A stretch of 64,000 nucleotides of DNA from Perkinsus marinus ATCC 50983 (Eukaryota > Perkinsozoa > Perkinsida > Perkinsidae). The stretch is taken from NCBI RefSeq assembly GCF_000006405.1, contig NW_003205107.1, positions 106,115 through 170,114 of the forward strand. The letters are read 5' to 3'. Both the position numbers and the translations under genes were made by a program. The notes under the pieces are model-generated. The model saw nothing but the letters and a program-made list of their open reading frames with translations, made no database searches and was not told the DNA's origin. Of this stretch, positions 30,255 to 43,440 are shown piece after piece; the first letter of the stretch is position 1, and every line of letters begins with the position of its first letter.

Positions 30255-30720
30255 TTGGAGGGATCAGGATCACGGATCACGAGTAATGTAACATAGCAAA
30301 AAAGCCCCGTTACAGGATCACGGCATTTTAACACGTAAAGTACCACTGATCCATAAACTGATCCTTTTCATGGATCAGAAGCTTGATCCAATATTTGATC
30401 TGGATCAGAGGGTGATCCCTCGGGACCGAATGGATCACGGATCAACGAAATTTCTCAATTCGTCTGAGAATTTCTCAACCCCTTGATCTTTGGATCACGG
30501 ATCAAGTTTTTTCTCAAGAATCATAGATCAGGATCAAAAATGAGGTTCACGCGAGATCCAGATCACAGATCACGGATCAGTATCAAAGTTCATGGATCGA
30601 GATCAACGGTCAAGGATCAGCATCAAAGATCACGGATCGAGATCAAGAATGCAGTCATATGCGCATGATGATGGAAGGATCAGATTTTTGAGAAAAATCA
30701 TCCGTCCATTGATTCTCATT
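30255..30720. repeat. GATC-rich block, right of the BEL/Pao element
   Basis: About thirty GATC tetramers in 465 bp, mostly as GGATCA, CGGATCA and AGATCA, with no fixed period. It mirrors the block at 16681-16985. Before the retrotransposon landed, the two blocks were only about 0.5 kb apart. Confidence 0.8.
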
Positions 30721-31935
30721 AGTGCTATCAAGTCACTGGTTCCGGATCATTACTGAAGTGGTCAAGCTCTGCACTAATGTTTGTACCATGAAACCTTCTA
30801 GTCCAACTACAGTGTGGTGTAGTATTTATACCAACTGTACAGGCATTCAACGCTGAGGACAGCTATGGATAGTCTATCAGTACTGTGTATGATGCTGTAC
30901 GCATAATTGCTGACTGGTGCTATCGATGATATTAATGAGTGCTATTATTTGGTGTATGATTCTCGAGTAATTGACCTCACTCAGTCCATGCTACTGATGT
31001 GAATCACTGCATCATCTTCAAATGCAGATACGTACTCAGACTCAAGAACTATGCCAAGTTTCCACCAAAGATACACTGATTCCGTTACGGGGGTATTGCC
31101 CACCGGCACTGTGCCGGCGGCACGTGGAGGTGATGCCGATGCGGGAACCAAAGTCAAGAGCACTTTCAACTTCGCATTATCCATAAACGCCTATCGTACT
31201 GATAATTTCCAATAGTCACCTTGCCTCATGGAGCAGCCTTTATCCTCAAAATGTAGCACATTCATGTGACAGCGATATTGATACCCATGTTGTGCAACTT
31301 GGCACTTGTAGCCGACGTGACGTGAAAGAAAGGATCCTTTTTGAGCGGTTGGCCTGGCTTTAGCTACAGGAAAATCGATCAATTCACGTGTGCAGGCAAA
31401 CTTGCACACATCCTTGTGCCGCACACAAGTTGTGCGTCACCTTCACGCACAAATCACAGCAACCTGACGATGCGGTCATCTTTCCCAGATGACTCAGCGA
31501 AAGAAAATTGATTTGAGACAGAAATAGCTGATGATAGTATCAGATAACCATGCCATCCATGGATGTAAAAAGCATGCATAGAGAGCATGTGGAGACATTG
31601 TCTTCGAGACAATGATGAACAAGATACTCGTGACACGATGCAGCGAGGCTAGCAAAATGGGAAATCTGAGGCCCGAACACTTAGGGTCGCAGATCACCAA
31701 TTTTCGAGAAACGCGCAGTGTTGTATATATCTCAACTGAAACACAGAGAGAAGAATTATAGGCCAAATAAGTCCCCGAATGAGTCAAGGATCGAACGCAC
31801 GATCTTGAACATTTCTACTCCTGATCGCGATCATACTCAGCTCTGACTAATACTCAAACGTGCGCTGATGCTGGGTCGTTCTTGCGAGAAACGCACTGAC
31901 TGAGATTCGAACCTGGAGTCTGTCCTTACACCAAA
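30721..31935. other. No gene recognised
   Basis: Only short open frames without motifs. A tRNA-B-box-like GATTCGAACC is at 31904-31913, without a full tRNA fold. Confidence 0.5.
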
Positions 31936-32420
31936 TATAGATGGGCAGCGTAACGTTTTCTTACGGTTTACGTTACAGTGTGCGTAACGTAAGTAGTTTA
32001 CGGTTACGGCAAAGCCTTACGACTTTACGGTTGGTGTTGAACTGCTATTTTGGAGTTGTGGCGGAAACATTCGCTGAAATGCACTCCACGATAGCTCAAA
32101 TAGTTCTTAAACTCATTTCTTATGGCTCGGATTCAACCGAACCGCTGAGAGAGTAACATTTGGTTTCGCATTTACCACGCGTCTCCTTTGCAAATTTCAC
32201 CCGTCATACTCCCAGGCTGGCCCGGAACTGCCAAGCCGGCTTTGCCTACCGATGCGCATTCACCCGAAATAGATTTAGGCGACTTGAATGACCAATCCTC
32301 GTTTCGTCCTCTGCATCTCCGTAAGACCCGTTACGGTGCCGTAACTTTACGATACGGGGCTTGAATGGTAACCGTAAAAGTGAGCCGTAACGGTCCGTAA
32401 CGTGATTCTGCCCATCTATA
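31936..32420. mobile_element. hAT-like non-autonomous TIR element
   Basis: Perfect 13-bp inverted ends (TATAGATGGGCAG and CTGCCCATCTATA), containing the GGGCA core common in hAT ends. 8-bp flanks ACACCAAA (31928-31935) and GCACCAAA (32421-32428) differ at one base. Subterminal regions are packed with GTAACG/CGTTAC repeats on both sides, as expected for transposase binding. No transposase frame inside. Confidence 0.8.
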
Positions 32421-33226
32421 GCACCAAATCACCGCCGGTGACATACCGACGTGCGCCGCGCTGCGCACCCGCGCATATATTCTGCTCGCCAATGCGTTGT
32501 TGAGCTAAACCCGTCGAGTTCGACAAGGCTAAGTTTGGCCAGAAACCATTGCCTGGTTTGTTCATCCGAGAATACACCTCGACCCAATCATCGAATCACG
32601 ACGTAATGGATTAGTTGCTGCTCCCCTTTGCGAGTATGCGTGCGGTATGGTGTGAGTGTGCGCGCATTCGCACGCAAGCGTAACCACGATTGCTCGGGTG
32701 GATTTTTTCCCTTCGTATTGAGGAGAGTAGTAACGATGATTCGTCAGTTCGTTCTTACCTGTAAACTTGTCTACCGTGTTGGTAAATTCTTAATACGATT
32801 ACCATGTGGCGGCCCCACAGCGGAGCCGTGACGGTCAGGGTGACGCGGATGACGTCAGATCATCCGACTCGGATGCCTTCCATGGCTCACTTGCGTCAAA
32901 ATGACCAGACATCAGCGGGAGAGATGCGATTGAAACATACACTGAGACCTCGAGCCACGATGGCTACGAACCTAAGGGCTCTAGTATCCAAGATGAATAG
33001 CCCGGAATGTATCCTATGCTCATACTCGAGTCTGCTTTCTTCATTCCTTGTAAATGCGTGCATTGCCAGTGCACGCATGTATAAAAGGAAGCCTTCGCTG
33101 CTACACCGGCTTGGTATGAACAGCGCCTTCTCTTCCTAGCGTTCACTCTCAAACGACTCTTATGATATTCGGTTAGTCCATTTTGCAGGATTCGATAGAC
33201 CTTATAGCATCCTCATTTCCCTAATC

Positions 33227-33715
33227 ATGAACATCCTCTCAACTTGGTTGCTTGCTACTCAACTTGTGGCCATTTTCGCGATTTGCAGCTTGGAAACTGA
33301 TGCAGCAACCCACCTACGCCAAGCGGTGCCGTCTTCAACGGGGCCATCCCAGAGCACTGCTTCACCGGGGCCTTGTCCGCCTCTTGATGGTATTTTCGTC
33401 AAGAAGAGTGGACCGCCTAAGCTATCTGGTAACTTCAACTTCACCTCCACCAATTTTGACATGAATCTGAGCTATGCTGGGACGCCATACACGGTTGAGA
33501 ATATTCCCTACACCATGATCGACGAGATCGCGGCAGAGCAGGGATGTTGGGTCCATGTTGATCTGTCTGTGATCTATAAGATGCCAAAGGAAGTGCGGGA
33601 GGATGTGGGAGTTGCACTAATCTTCTTCTACAAAAACTTGCTGTACCTCCCCACAAAGTTCGGCGGCCCCAAGTCTTTAGCCCGAGCAACATTCACCAGA
33701 CAGGAGGCCTTGTAG
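33227..33715 (+). CDS. Putative secreted protein, 162 aa, possibly frameshifted at its 3' end
   Basis: A single open exon begins with a clear signal peptide (MNILSTWLLATQLVAIFAICS, cleavage around residue 26), followed by a Ser/Pro/Thr-rich linker and a compact domain (NFNFTSTNFDMNLSYAG ... GCWVHVDLSVIYKM), with N-glycosylation sequons. A TATAAAA lies about 150 bp upstream (33079). The stop at 33713 is followed by an open stretch in another frame (about 33700-33868; GLVGGLSSDNEMEFQLELPMIFFG) that looks like the continuation of a beta-rich domain. This suggests a missed short intron or a one-base frameshift. Family not recognised; small secreted families are common in Perkinsus. Confidence 0.6.
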   Translation: MNILSTWLLATQLVAIFAICSLETDAATHLRQAVPSSTGPSQSTASPGPCPPLDGIFVKKSGPPKLSGNFNFTSTNFDMNLSYAGTPYTVENIPYTMIDEIAAEQGCWVHVDLSVIYKMPKEVREDVGVALIFFYKNLLYLPTKFGGPKSLARATFTRQEAL

Positions 33716-33959
33716 GCGGCCTTAGTTCCGATAACGAGATGGAATTTCAACTGGAACTACCGATGATATTTTTTGGGGAACATTATCCGGGTTTTCCGAG
33801 AACAGGAGTTGAAGCCAGTCATTATTTCAAAGCTATTGAGTACTTCGTGGAAGTTGTTGTGTGGGAGTGAATTCATCGACGGCAAGGGTCTAGTTAATGA
33901 TATTATCATCCCAGCCAGAAGCTCATCCTTGGCATATCATCATCAGGGTGAATAGGGGT

Positions 33960-34731
33960 GATCTAGGTGGTAAGACCTGCGAGAAGGAGTGCAGAAATAC
34001 TCGCTGTTCACGTCTGTCGATGCTCCGTAGCTCCTTACGCATAATACTCTCCAGCAGAATGCTCAACTCGGCATAGTACAAGCGTACTAATCAAGCTCCG
34101 TGGCCAAAAACTCTCGTAGTCAGGATTCATCAAGTAATCATCACTAAAGACTAATGGAGTGCGCTCGGAGGAACATTCCTGTCTCGGGTGAGGAATAATA
34201 CCCTTGTTACGTACAGCAAGGTCGATGTGAAAAATCTTTCCTCTATCACATGGCCCTAGCATTTATTTAGGGACGTTTACCCCGAGAAGTGACCTCCGAT
34301 ACGCTATTCTGCCGATGTTACTGAGAAGCAAATCAAGAGAGTGCTCTCGAACTTCTAACATGGACACGAAACCTTGTTGTGTATGATGACATTGTATACG
34401 ACGATTAATGTATTGCTCGCATTTTATATATTTGAGCCATCATCGCTCGCCAAGATATCCGCATGAGTATCCGAAACCGTCGACCCTAATGGTCGATTCG
34501 GTTGTATTAATTAGACTCCTTCAATCCGGTCCTCTCTGAGGTTGCGTTGTCAACTACGGATCTAACACCTAGAACACATGGTCCTAGCACCCTAGTTGGG
34601 CTTGTCCTAACGGTTTGCGACGATAAAGCGCCATGGAGAACGATGACGCTAGGACATATGGGAAAGAGGTGTGCACCCTAGGATATTCTGCCAGCCCTTT
34701 TTACGGGTTTTTGAATCAAAAATTTTGATCA
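33960..34731. other. No gene recognised
   Basis: Short frames only. Nothing on either strand resembles a known domain. Confidence 0.5.
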
Positions 34732-35241
34732 CTAAACTCGACAGAACATCTTTTGCAGCGCGCTCACGAAAACGCCAAGGAAACCAATTGATATACCAAG
34801 ATAAGGGCTTTCGAATGGTATGGGTCTGAGGTCGAATAAAATGTTACAGGGGGTGGGCCCTTGATAAATTGACACCCTGTAGAACTCGTGGCTGATGCCA
34901 CTAATAACATTCCGACCGGCATAATGCATCGTTCGCATCCTGGAGATGACCGAACTGTAGTTTGCTAGTACATGCCTTTCATTACATGATGCATTCAGAA
35001 AGTCGATATTGCGAGCCGAGCTGCTCATTCCACTGATTCGGACTCTGTCGAATTGCTCGAACGTTCGGAAACTCACTCGGATAGCTCGATAGAAACTCTG
35101 TGCTGCAGAGCTCGAGCCCTTCAAACTCAATGAACGCATGGCAACGAGTTTATTCTTCACGCATCCAACCGTTAGTCGGTTGACGATCGTTGGATCGCAC
35201 GGCACCCAGCAAAGATCCCCTGTGCGGCCGCCAAAGTTCAA
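34732..35241 (-). CDS. Open frame of 169 codons, doubtful
   Basis: Long for chance at this base composition, with a hydrophobic C-terminal segment (YLGISIGFLGVFVSAL) and sequons, but no recognisable family, no signal peptide and no splice context. Could be a single-exon gene or random. Confidence 0.3.
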   Translation of the reverse strand: MNFGGRTGDLCWVPCDPTIVNRLTVGCVKNKLVAMRSLSLKGSSSAAQSFYRAIRVSFRTFEQFDRVRISGMSSSARNIDFLNASCNERHVLANYSSVISRMRTMHYAGRNVISGISHEFYRVSIYQGPTPCNILFDLRPIPFESPYLGISIGFLGVFVSALQKMFCRV

Positions 35242-35876
35242 CTCGAGCGGATCCTCTTATTCCGATATAAATACAGCGTCTGTCCCTGACTTATCCCCAG
35301 CCGTGATGATCCAAACGAGCCAGCTCAAACGAGTTGATCATCAACAAGCCTAGATGGTATTATCTCAAGGACCAAACATGACTCTTTTCCAGTGAAGAGG
35401 TTGTGTAATCTACCTCACCATCGGAATGCATGAGCGAACAACCGATTATGGCTCTGAACACCAAGCCTTCAGTCTGAGGAAGAGATGTTGGGAGCTGTTT
35501 CAAATACCCTATGTGGATAGCGAAGAGGTAAGGGATGACCTTAGAGCAGTAAGCATTAAGATAATGATCACATCCCCACCGCGTTTTAACAAACTAAAAT
35601 AAACTCAAGTATCAAGACTATTCTTCTCTAGCATAGCAATCTGCAACGATGGGAGCACGGATGGTAAGCAGCACTCTTAAATCGTATGAACAACAGTGTC
35701 TCGTCAGTATTGGGTTTGTGGTGTTTATGAGAAGGATAATAATTCTAAAAAAGTACCAGGTAAAAGTACCAAAAAATATACCGGCAGTGGTTCGAAACTG
35801 AACACTATCTTACAGCACGCATAGACCCTTGCCGACTATGAACGCTTGATCAAAGCTGAGCTCTGGAGAGAGGCCC
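35242..35876. other. No gene recognised
   Basis: Intergenic stretch downstream of the DnaJ gene. Short frames only. Confidence 0.5.
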
Positions 35877-37019
35877 TCATGCGAAGGCCAAGTGTTTGTC
35901 GGCAGTAGACCTTTTGGACATGCCCCCCGTATCCTCGATTGACCGCCGCTCTTGAGTCTGATAATAAGGAGCATACAAGGCATTGTTTTGCAGCTGATTC
36001 GTTATGAACTCAATACTTACCTTCCCAGTACGTGGGTCGTATCGCTTCTCTGTCACTGACCTCTGAATCCTACCGTCTGGGTGGCGTATTTGCTGCAAGG
36101 AAAATCATGTTGAAGGGGCCAACATAAGGCTATACCTTCTCAGTGATAGTCATTGTATGGCCGTTGACAGTACGAGTGCTGGTGGACGTACCTTATTAAT
36201 ACCATCATGGTTGCTCCCACATGAGTGTCGTCGACTTACTCTGACTCATCCCGGAGCTCATATCCCCACCAGCACTCCCAGTAGATGATCGAGCGAAGCC
36301 ACCAGAACTGACACTACTGCTAAAGTTTGCAAAGTTGGTTCTCCTCGATGAACTCTGACCGGTGAATCCTTGGGTAAAGAAAGGATCATCAAAGGCGGAC
36401 ACTAAAGCACATGGACATTCCTTATAGACTCCTAAGGTAGCTTTGAGCCTACTTCCCATCCAAGCTCCCCCGCCTCTACTCGATGATGAGCTCATCGCTC
36501 GTAGTAAGTTACCATTGACCAGATCATCAAACTGCTGCCAGGGATCGTGACTCCCAAAAAACTGTTCAAAGACCGAGAAAGCGTCGTTCATATCGTAATG
36601 ATGGTATCCTGAAGACTCATCACTACAATAGGCCATAAACAGGACACGGACCTCCAGCTGCGTGTGATGCACCAGAGGAGCTATTGCCTCTCTCTAGACC
36701 ACTCCTCCCATATGTATCATATATCCGCTTCTTCTGAGGATCACTGAGGACCCCATAGGCCTCGGCTACCTACATAGATAAGTGAACTGTTACTATCTTC
36801 ACCTGCCAGTATACCTCCTTGAACATCTTCTCAGCCGTCTCACGGTTATCAGGATTCTTATCAGGATGCCACTTCAACGCTAAGTAACATCAACACACTA
36901 TCCCCTTCAAAGGGCCCAACGGTATTACCTTGCTTCTTGTAAGCCTTCTTTATCTCGTTGAGTGAAGAACTTCTCGGCACATGTAGAATACCGTAGTAAT
37001 AGGTGTGGTGAGAAGGCAT
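35877..37019 (-). CDS. Class B DnaJ (Hsp40) co-chaperone, DNAJB6/2-like
   Basis: Exons (minus strand): 36929-37019, 36815-36879, 36652-36769, 36240-36608 (may hold a further 51-bp intron), 36136-36191, 36021-36092, 35877-35957, with introns of 43-63 bp. The J-domain is complete after splicing: [24 protein letters not shown], then [14 protein letters not shown] with the Hsp70-stimulating HPD, then [22 protein letters not shown] Ser/Gly/Phe-rich middle ([25 protein letters not shown]) and the block [17 protein letters not shown] match the DNAJB2/B6 type, which lacks a zinc finger and prevents aggregation. Predicted 266 residues if the extra intron is spliced. The splice inside the HPD exon is firm; the last exon is the least certain. 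Confidence 0.9.
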
Positions 37020-37764
37020 TAGCAATTGTACAAGAATTGTATACCCCTAGGAACTGCTATTATCACCGCAAAGCGTACCACCCGGCCATATAGACACATG
37101 CCCACCACGCTGGACACATGAAACGACAAGACTCCTCAAGCTCAGGTCCAAATGAACAAGGATAGCAACCTAAACTCAAAACGAGCAGCAAGATGGGTAG
37201 AATGATGACAGTACAAAGGAACAAAGCACACCGGGTAAATAATGTTGGATAGGTTCAAGTCGGAAACTTCGGATTGATTACCATGACGGCCACAAGGATA
37301 GCCCCTAGAGAGATTGTTGTTGTATTCAGCCTCGCTGTATGGCAAGCACAGAACGTCTTACGACGCCAGTGTGCCTTCGAGTGCAAGTATCGTCCCACCG
37401 GCTGAAAATTAGTGTCTAATTTTAAAACCTGCCAGAGCCGAGATCCCTGCAATATGTAGAGGACTGTTACAGGAGCAGTGAGGTGGTATGGAGAATGTTA
37501 CACATAGACGTATTAGCACACAATCTCATCGCGATAACGTTTGGGGTGATAATAATAGGCAGTTGATTTAGCCACTTCTTGGTCACCGCATAGAAGGAGG
37601 TCCTTGAATGGTATTAGACTCGATCTCCACTTGGTCACCTCCCCCGAATTTTCTTCAATATCCTCAACTGAGTAATCACTGATGGATGCCCATTAGAAAC
37701 GAGAATACATAAACTTAACTCTGAACATATCTGTGTTAAAAACAAATGAATAGCGCACAGTAGG
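37020..37764. other. No firm gene
   Basis: Two overlapping minus-strand frames (37142-37345 and 37255-37452) are open but show no family signal. One contains CACHTARLN near possible splice sites; not supported as a gene. Confidence 0.35.
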
Positions 37765-40700
37765 TCACAACAACAACATCCTCAAGTGAGTAACAGCCCT
37801 GAAGGCTTCCTCACGAACTGCCAACTTGGGGTCTCTACAAAGGCCACCTCGCCAAAGGGCAGTAATAGCAGCCGAGCGTTCGTCGCTATCTCGAGTGTTA
37901 TATAACTGCACGGCAAGCAGCCTGAGCCTATAGTCACTGTTAGAGGCTAATTCAGACACCTGTGGTATCGGGAACTCAGGGCCCAACCACTTGGTGATAG
38001 TGTTGATACATTGGGACACTAGGTCATCGCGATTGCCTTCAACAGTGTCCAAATGGTCCTTAATGCGAGGGAGCACGTCATTGAGATCGCTGGGAGAGCG
38101 GCCTGCAAGGATGTACTGTATTCTGGCATCACTCCATAAGCTCCCGAGACCGACAACACCCTCGAGGGCATCAGCAATATGCCCGAGGGTTGCCTTCAGG
38201 TTTTCGACTTCTAATGGAGCACGGACGGTCTGAAGGAACCTTCTGATAAGGGCCTCAAGCCTCTGCCCTTCATCATCATCAGGATTCATAGGCTCGTCCT
38301 TGTTGACCTGCAGTTAAAAGTGAGGAAATAATAACGGTGAATCAAGAGTGGCCTACCGCTGGTTTCCAGTATCCCTCCAGTAAAGAATCGAATGCCTCGA
38401 CATAGGCAGTCAAGGCAGAGGTGCTACCCTCCAAGATGTAAGTGGAAAACAAGTCGAGAGCCTAACCACACCATATCCTATCACAGACCTCAGCATCAAG
38501 ATGAACCTACCCGACTGAAGAGAGAATAAGGAGAATTCTTGTCTGTTAGAATACGCTTCAACGCGATAACGATAGCAGACTCCGCAGACTTTGTAATGTC
38601 CGGCTTGCCCTCCGACCAAGCTTCCAATGCTGTGATGCAAGAGTCGGCAATATCCTGTTCACCGATGGTATTCCCAAACACTGGTAGTAGGACCTGTCGA
38701 AAGGCTCCAACAAAACATACCATCTCTGCCTCAGCCGTACCGTTTTAATGTACCGACAACGGGCCTCAGTGGTATCGCATGAGTCTAGTCGATAGCCGGT
38801 GGGACGAGGAACTACGTATTTACTGAGAGCATCAGGGACCTCCTTAGACATGTCCATGCAGGTTTTCAATACTTGCCAATCGCTACACCAGAGCATGTTA
38901 CTGACATAGGGACATACTACTCTAGTGGTGAGAGGCCAGTGCGTACTGTATAAATGCTGATCCTATGGCCTGTACAATATCCTTATGAACATGCTTTCTG
39001 GCACCATCACGAGTGAATAGACGATACTTCAACCAGTACTGCCGACGATCGATAGAGCCGAACCTTGCAGCAGCGTGACATAACTCCTTGTGTACCTGTA
39101 GGACTATGAGGACCCTCCGAAGGGTGATTAAGACTACTGTCAATTTAATTGCAGTCCCAGAGGATTTGCGAAATGTAGCTCCTATGAAATCGTCGAAGAG
39201 TTGATCCTCAGTCAATGTAGTGGACGCCACTCTAGCCAGACAGAACCTACCGCATGCCATCTCTAGCCAAGCATAGCCCACGATACCCTACGGAGCAGTC
39301 CTAGCAGCATCAGTGGTGAGGAGCTCCGGCCTTAGAAATACCTTCCAATAACAGTAACCAATCGACAGTCGTGGTTGATTGCCACCTTAGCTGACTCGGC
39401 GTCCACTGTATCCATCCTTGATAGTAGTTTCAAGTCAACTTCCATCAAGGCGAGGGTATCATCATCGTCGTATTGCCGCTTTTGCTTATCATCTACCACA
39501 GCGTTGTCACTGAGTGATGAGAGATTGTCCTCAATCCCTGAGAGATAGTAAAGACTGAGCACAGCCACTCGATGGGATGAGCTCACTGTTGACGAAATAA
39601 GACGGGCATACTGTTCGAAATGAGGATAGCACATGGTGATGCCTGTTCAGATCGTTAACGTGGATCCGATGACAGGAGTTCTACTTGGTACGGTAACTAA
39701 GGCTCTTCCTATTCTCTCTTTCTAAGCTGAACTCTTTTCCCACCATCCGATCGATCACCTAACAATCGAACAACATGATGATGATGATGTCCCAGTCAAG
39801 TGCTTACAGCAACTTCAGCATCCGTCCACCAGCTCATATCCAAGTCCTCCTTAGGATAAGGACCACCACTGAAGCCTCTATAGCATCGAGGTGGTTTCAG
39901 CATCTACAGAGGTTCCTATAGGAGCCATACAAGAGGGCAGCAGCAGCAGTCTTACCTCCTCTCCCTCCTTACTACTATCATCAGTGGTATCAGGAATTCT
40001 GAGATGATGATGATGATGTTGCGAGAGATTGGTATGCATTACGATACTTTATAAAGATGGATGGCAACCTTTTCCGTGCTAGACGGTAGATGCCGTCATT
40101 GTCTGTAAGGAGGGTAGGCCGAGCAGCGACTACCTTCTCCAAGCACTGCTCCTTATCCTTTGACCAAGGCCGTGCAGTGAGGAACTATCGATGACTGTTA
40201 GCACTTGAGCACCCACATTATAGGCCCACTTCCACCAGGTCCGTCTGTATTTCGATGAGCATGTCTATGGTCCCGGCTGGGTGCCGAGGTAGCTGGAAGG
40301 TATACTTCTCAGTGTTCGCTATGATATCATCCACGATAGGACGTATGATGGACAATTTCAAACCCTCCCCTCTGCTACCATATCGTCCTACTAGACGGAA
40401 TATCTAATTAGACACTTGTACAATAAGGAGCCCAATAGCTTTAGCATAATACGGCTCTCAGATCCTGTATGAGATCCTTGGTAAGGCTATCCTTCCGCTG
40501 GAGGATGTCCTCTAGGAAAACACTCAAATGCTGTAGGATGTGCTCTACAGTTGCCTTGCGTATACCAGGGATGTTCATAAGGAAACCATCGTTGATACTA
40601 AAGTGCACGATACTACTCCAGCTAGAGGTTACTCCCACACTCCTACACCGATCTGTTGGTGTTGTCGTTCTTGAGTAGCCGATCGAAGGCCTCCATCACC

Positions 40701-43232
40701 TCCTTCTCCCAAACCTTATAAAGCTCGCTCTCCATCGGAGCATTCCTTATTATGTTCTCTATAAGATCCTTCCCTTGGTCTACTATTGCTGAGAGAGACA
40801 ACTACACTACACACAAGGCCTGGAGCCTCACATGATCCCTTCAGTTGCTCTTTGGAACGATTCAAGCTGGCAACAAGCGCATCGATGGCCTCCACTACAG
40901 CATGGGGGTCGTTACTCTTCGGCCCACACAATGGAGGCATGGGCAGATAACACAATGTTCCCATCACATTCTGCACACCATGTTGTGATGATGATGCACA
41001 CCAACTATCCGGCAACAAGCATTCACTTACACCTCTCACAGGGTTTTGTTCATTGGCAATCTCCTTCACAGTTCTACCCAATACTTGTGGCAGTCGATGC
41101 TCCTCCTTATCGTAGTGTAGAGCTTGCATTAGTCTAGTGCTGTAGGCCCAGGATCCTGCAGCATCACTTATCCACGATGACAATATACTACCCACTCTTA
41201 GAAGAATCGCTGCTCTTTAGCCGATCGGCAAGGATCGTATCGGCCTCAGTGGCGGGCATGTATTCGACATAAGACCAACGACGATCATCATTGGTGAACT
41301 GCTTGCTATCAGAAAAGTACCTCATAAGGAGCCATGCCCAACCATAAGGAATCATCTGTCCTATTGTTATCCAGGTGAGTGACCGACAGAACCGCCAAGG
41401 AGTAGTCGTAAAACGAGTCCATTGCGATTAGATAGAGCTTACTTGAAACACTGAATAGCCACTTGCCCCAGAAGCTCCAACCTGCCTTTCAAAGCTATAC
41501 AGACATCCAATGTAGGGATGCGGGCCAGAGGGATGTTACTGCTCACTGCCTTGCGCCACATGAATGCTATAAGATCATATCGTAGCTGATAATCACACTC
41601 ATGGGGGCATATAGGTGATCTACTACATCATTATCGGGCAGTCTTCTAGTAAGGGTATGCATGTACTCCAGAGACACCACGTCGGCTAGCAGGGCAAAGG
41701 CCTCTTCCTTGCCTAAGTCCCTTACAAGAGCTTCTACCGGCCAATCACGAGCTGCCCAACTGGCTATGTTCCCTGCAAGGGGAAGGGATAGAGCAGTAGC
41801 ATAGGGAGGTGATAATACATGGATCATCTTTGTACGACAACTGCCGTCGCTTGCTCTTCGCCCTCAACCATTGTACAGCCTCCTTAGAGTAGCCATATTC
41901 CATCAACAATACCAGGATCTATACTCGACAATACCGAACACGCTATCACTAGTGGCGAACCAAGTGACATGGAACTATCCACTACTAGACACTCAGATTA
42001 CAGCCTTTCCTCACCGGCATAATCCCACGATCGAGAATCCAGTACATATTAGTCTTCCCTGTATCAAGGATAGCATCCATGTAGGTAGTTAGTAGGGAGA
42101 CAGCGTTAGGCTCGATGTTGATACGATGCCGAATGAAGCATGCAACTTCAGCAGCATACCCTACTGCTAGTGTCTCTCCCGAGCTGAGCAATAGAGGCTA
42201 CCATAGACAGGGCACTAGTGTTATAGGTACTACTATGATGTGGTGATGAAGTCGAACATGGCCTGTGGATACCTCAAGATTAGCTTGCGAGCTGTTGGTC
42301 CAGGACGGGGGACTATCAGCGGCAGAAGGCGGCGTACAACAGATTGTGAACCTAAGGAGTATATGGACAATTAGCAATAAGTAATTATCTCACAGACAGG
42401 TAGCAGTTGTGTTGCTAGGTGTGGGCCATAGCATGCAAAGATATCATCCACTAGAGTGTCCGCTAGGTCCTAGGCGAATGAGAGTGGAAGCATCCCGAAG
42501 GTTATCCTTGTTGTATGCCTCCTATTCACCTGCATGTTATCATTGACTATGATATTGAGGACAGCCCTTTTGAGATGAGGAGCTTGCTTGAATAACAGAC
42601 CTTCGCTGACCTCATACAACCTCACTCTATCACCTGGCCCACTACTAAGTTGTAATAGTAGTATGAAGATAGTACCACTAGCATGAAGGTCTTTAACTAG
42701 AGTCTCTGCTGCCTTGATACGAACCTTAGTTGATGGAGTGAGTGCGACGATGGTCTCTAGTGTATCGACATCTTGAAGGACTGTTGCCAGGAAGAGGGCT
42801 ATACCTAGTACATCAAGACCAGTGAATGTGCATCGATCATCCGACTTTGTCTTCGCGGACTGACTCAGCTGAGGCCGATCGGAAACCATACGAATCTCGC
42901 ATTTGTAGGCGCAGTACGCTTATCTGTAATTTTCGACAGACATGTACGGTTGAATTAATCATATCCCATTTTATATGACGATCTCACATAGATGTAAATA
43001 CCAAGATGATTAGGTAGTGTATCAGAGTACTGATATTACTATGAGCCCAGTTAGCCTTAGATATGTCGCTAGTTCCTTCACTGATGAGCTCATCAATAAG
43101 CTTATCAACGTTCTCCCGTGAGTGAGAGACTGCTAAACCACGGAGATACTTCTGCCTCTCGTAGACAGACCCTCGCGAGCTGAGTTGTGACTGTACTTCT
43201 GCGAAATCCTTGGGTGTTACCGCTACTGCCAT
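37765..43232 (-). CDS. Large HEAT/ARM-like helical repeat protein, many exons
   Basis: A string of minus-strand open segments, separated by short gaps with GTA...AG boundaries, reads as one long all-helical protein. It starts at 43232 (MAVAVTPKDFAEVQSQL). Coding blocks lie near 42480-42889, 41985-42191, 41570-41827, 41210-41330, 40720-41170, 40441-40638, 39332-39634, 38922-39281, 38490-38890 and 37765-38289, where it stops. Repeating amphipathic helices (for example LRLLAVQLYNTRDSDERSAAITALW) fit HEAT/ARM solenoids such as karyopherins or scaffold proteins. I could not assign the family; exportin-like is possible but unproven. The total is probably above 1300 residues. Not all exon joins were solved, so a split into two genes cannot be excluded. 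Confidence 0.55.
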
Positions 43233-43440
43233 CACCAGACGCAAACTGTGGTAACAACTCACAGTTAGCGTAGACCTACCAATAGACTCTCAAATGGCGA
43301 GTTCTATCACTCTACTCTCACGTGCATCTTCGACTTCAACACATTAGCCCATAACTTCCACACAAAACATCTTAACAACAACAACATCACTTTAAGCATG
43401 CCTTATCACATCAACAGCAAGAATGACTCCATACACACGA

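Noticed and set aside
37142-37452. Overlapping minus-strand small frames
   Set aside because: No conserved pattern, no joinable exons; possible but not supported.
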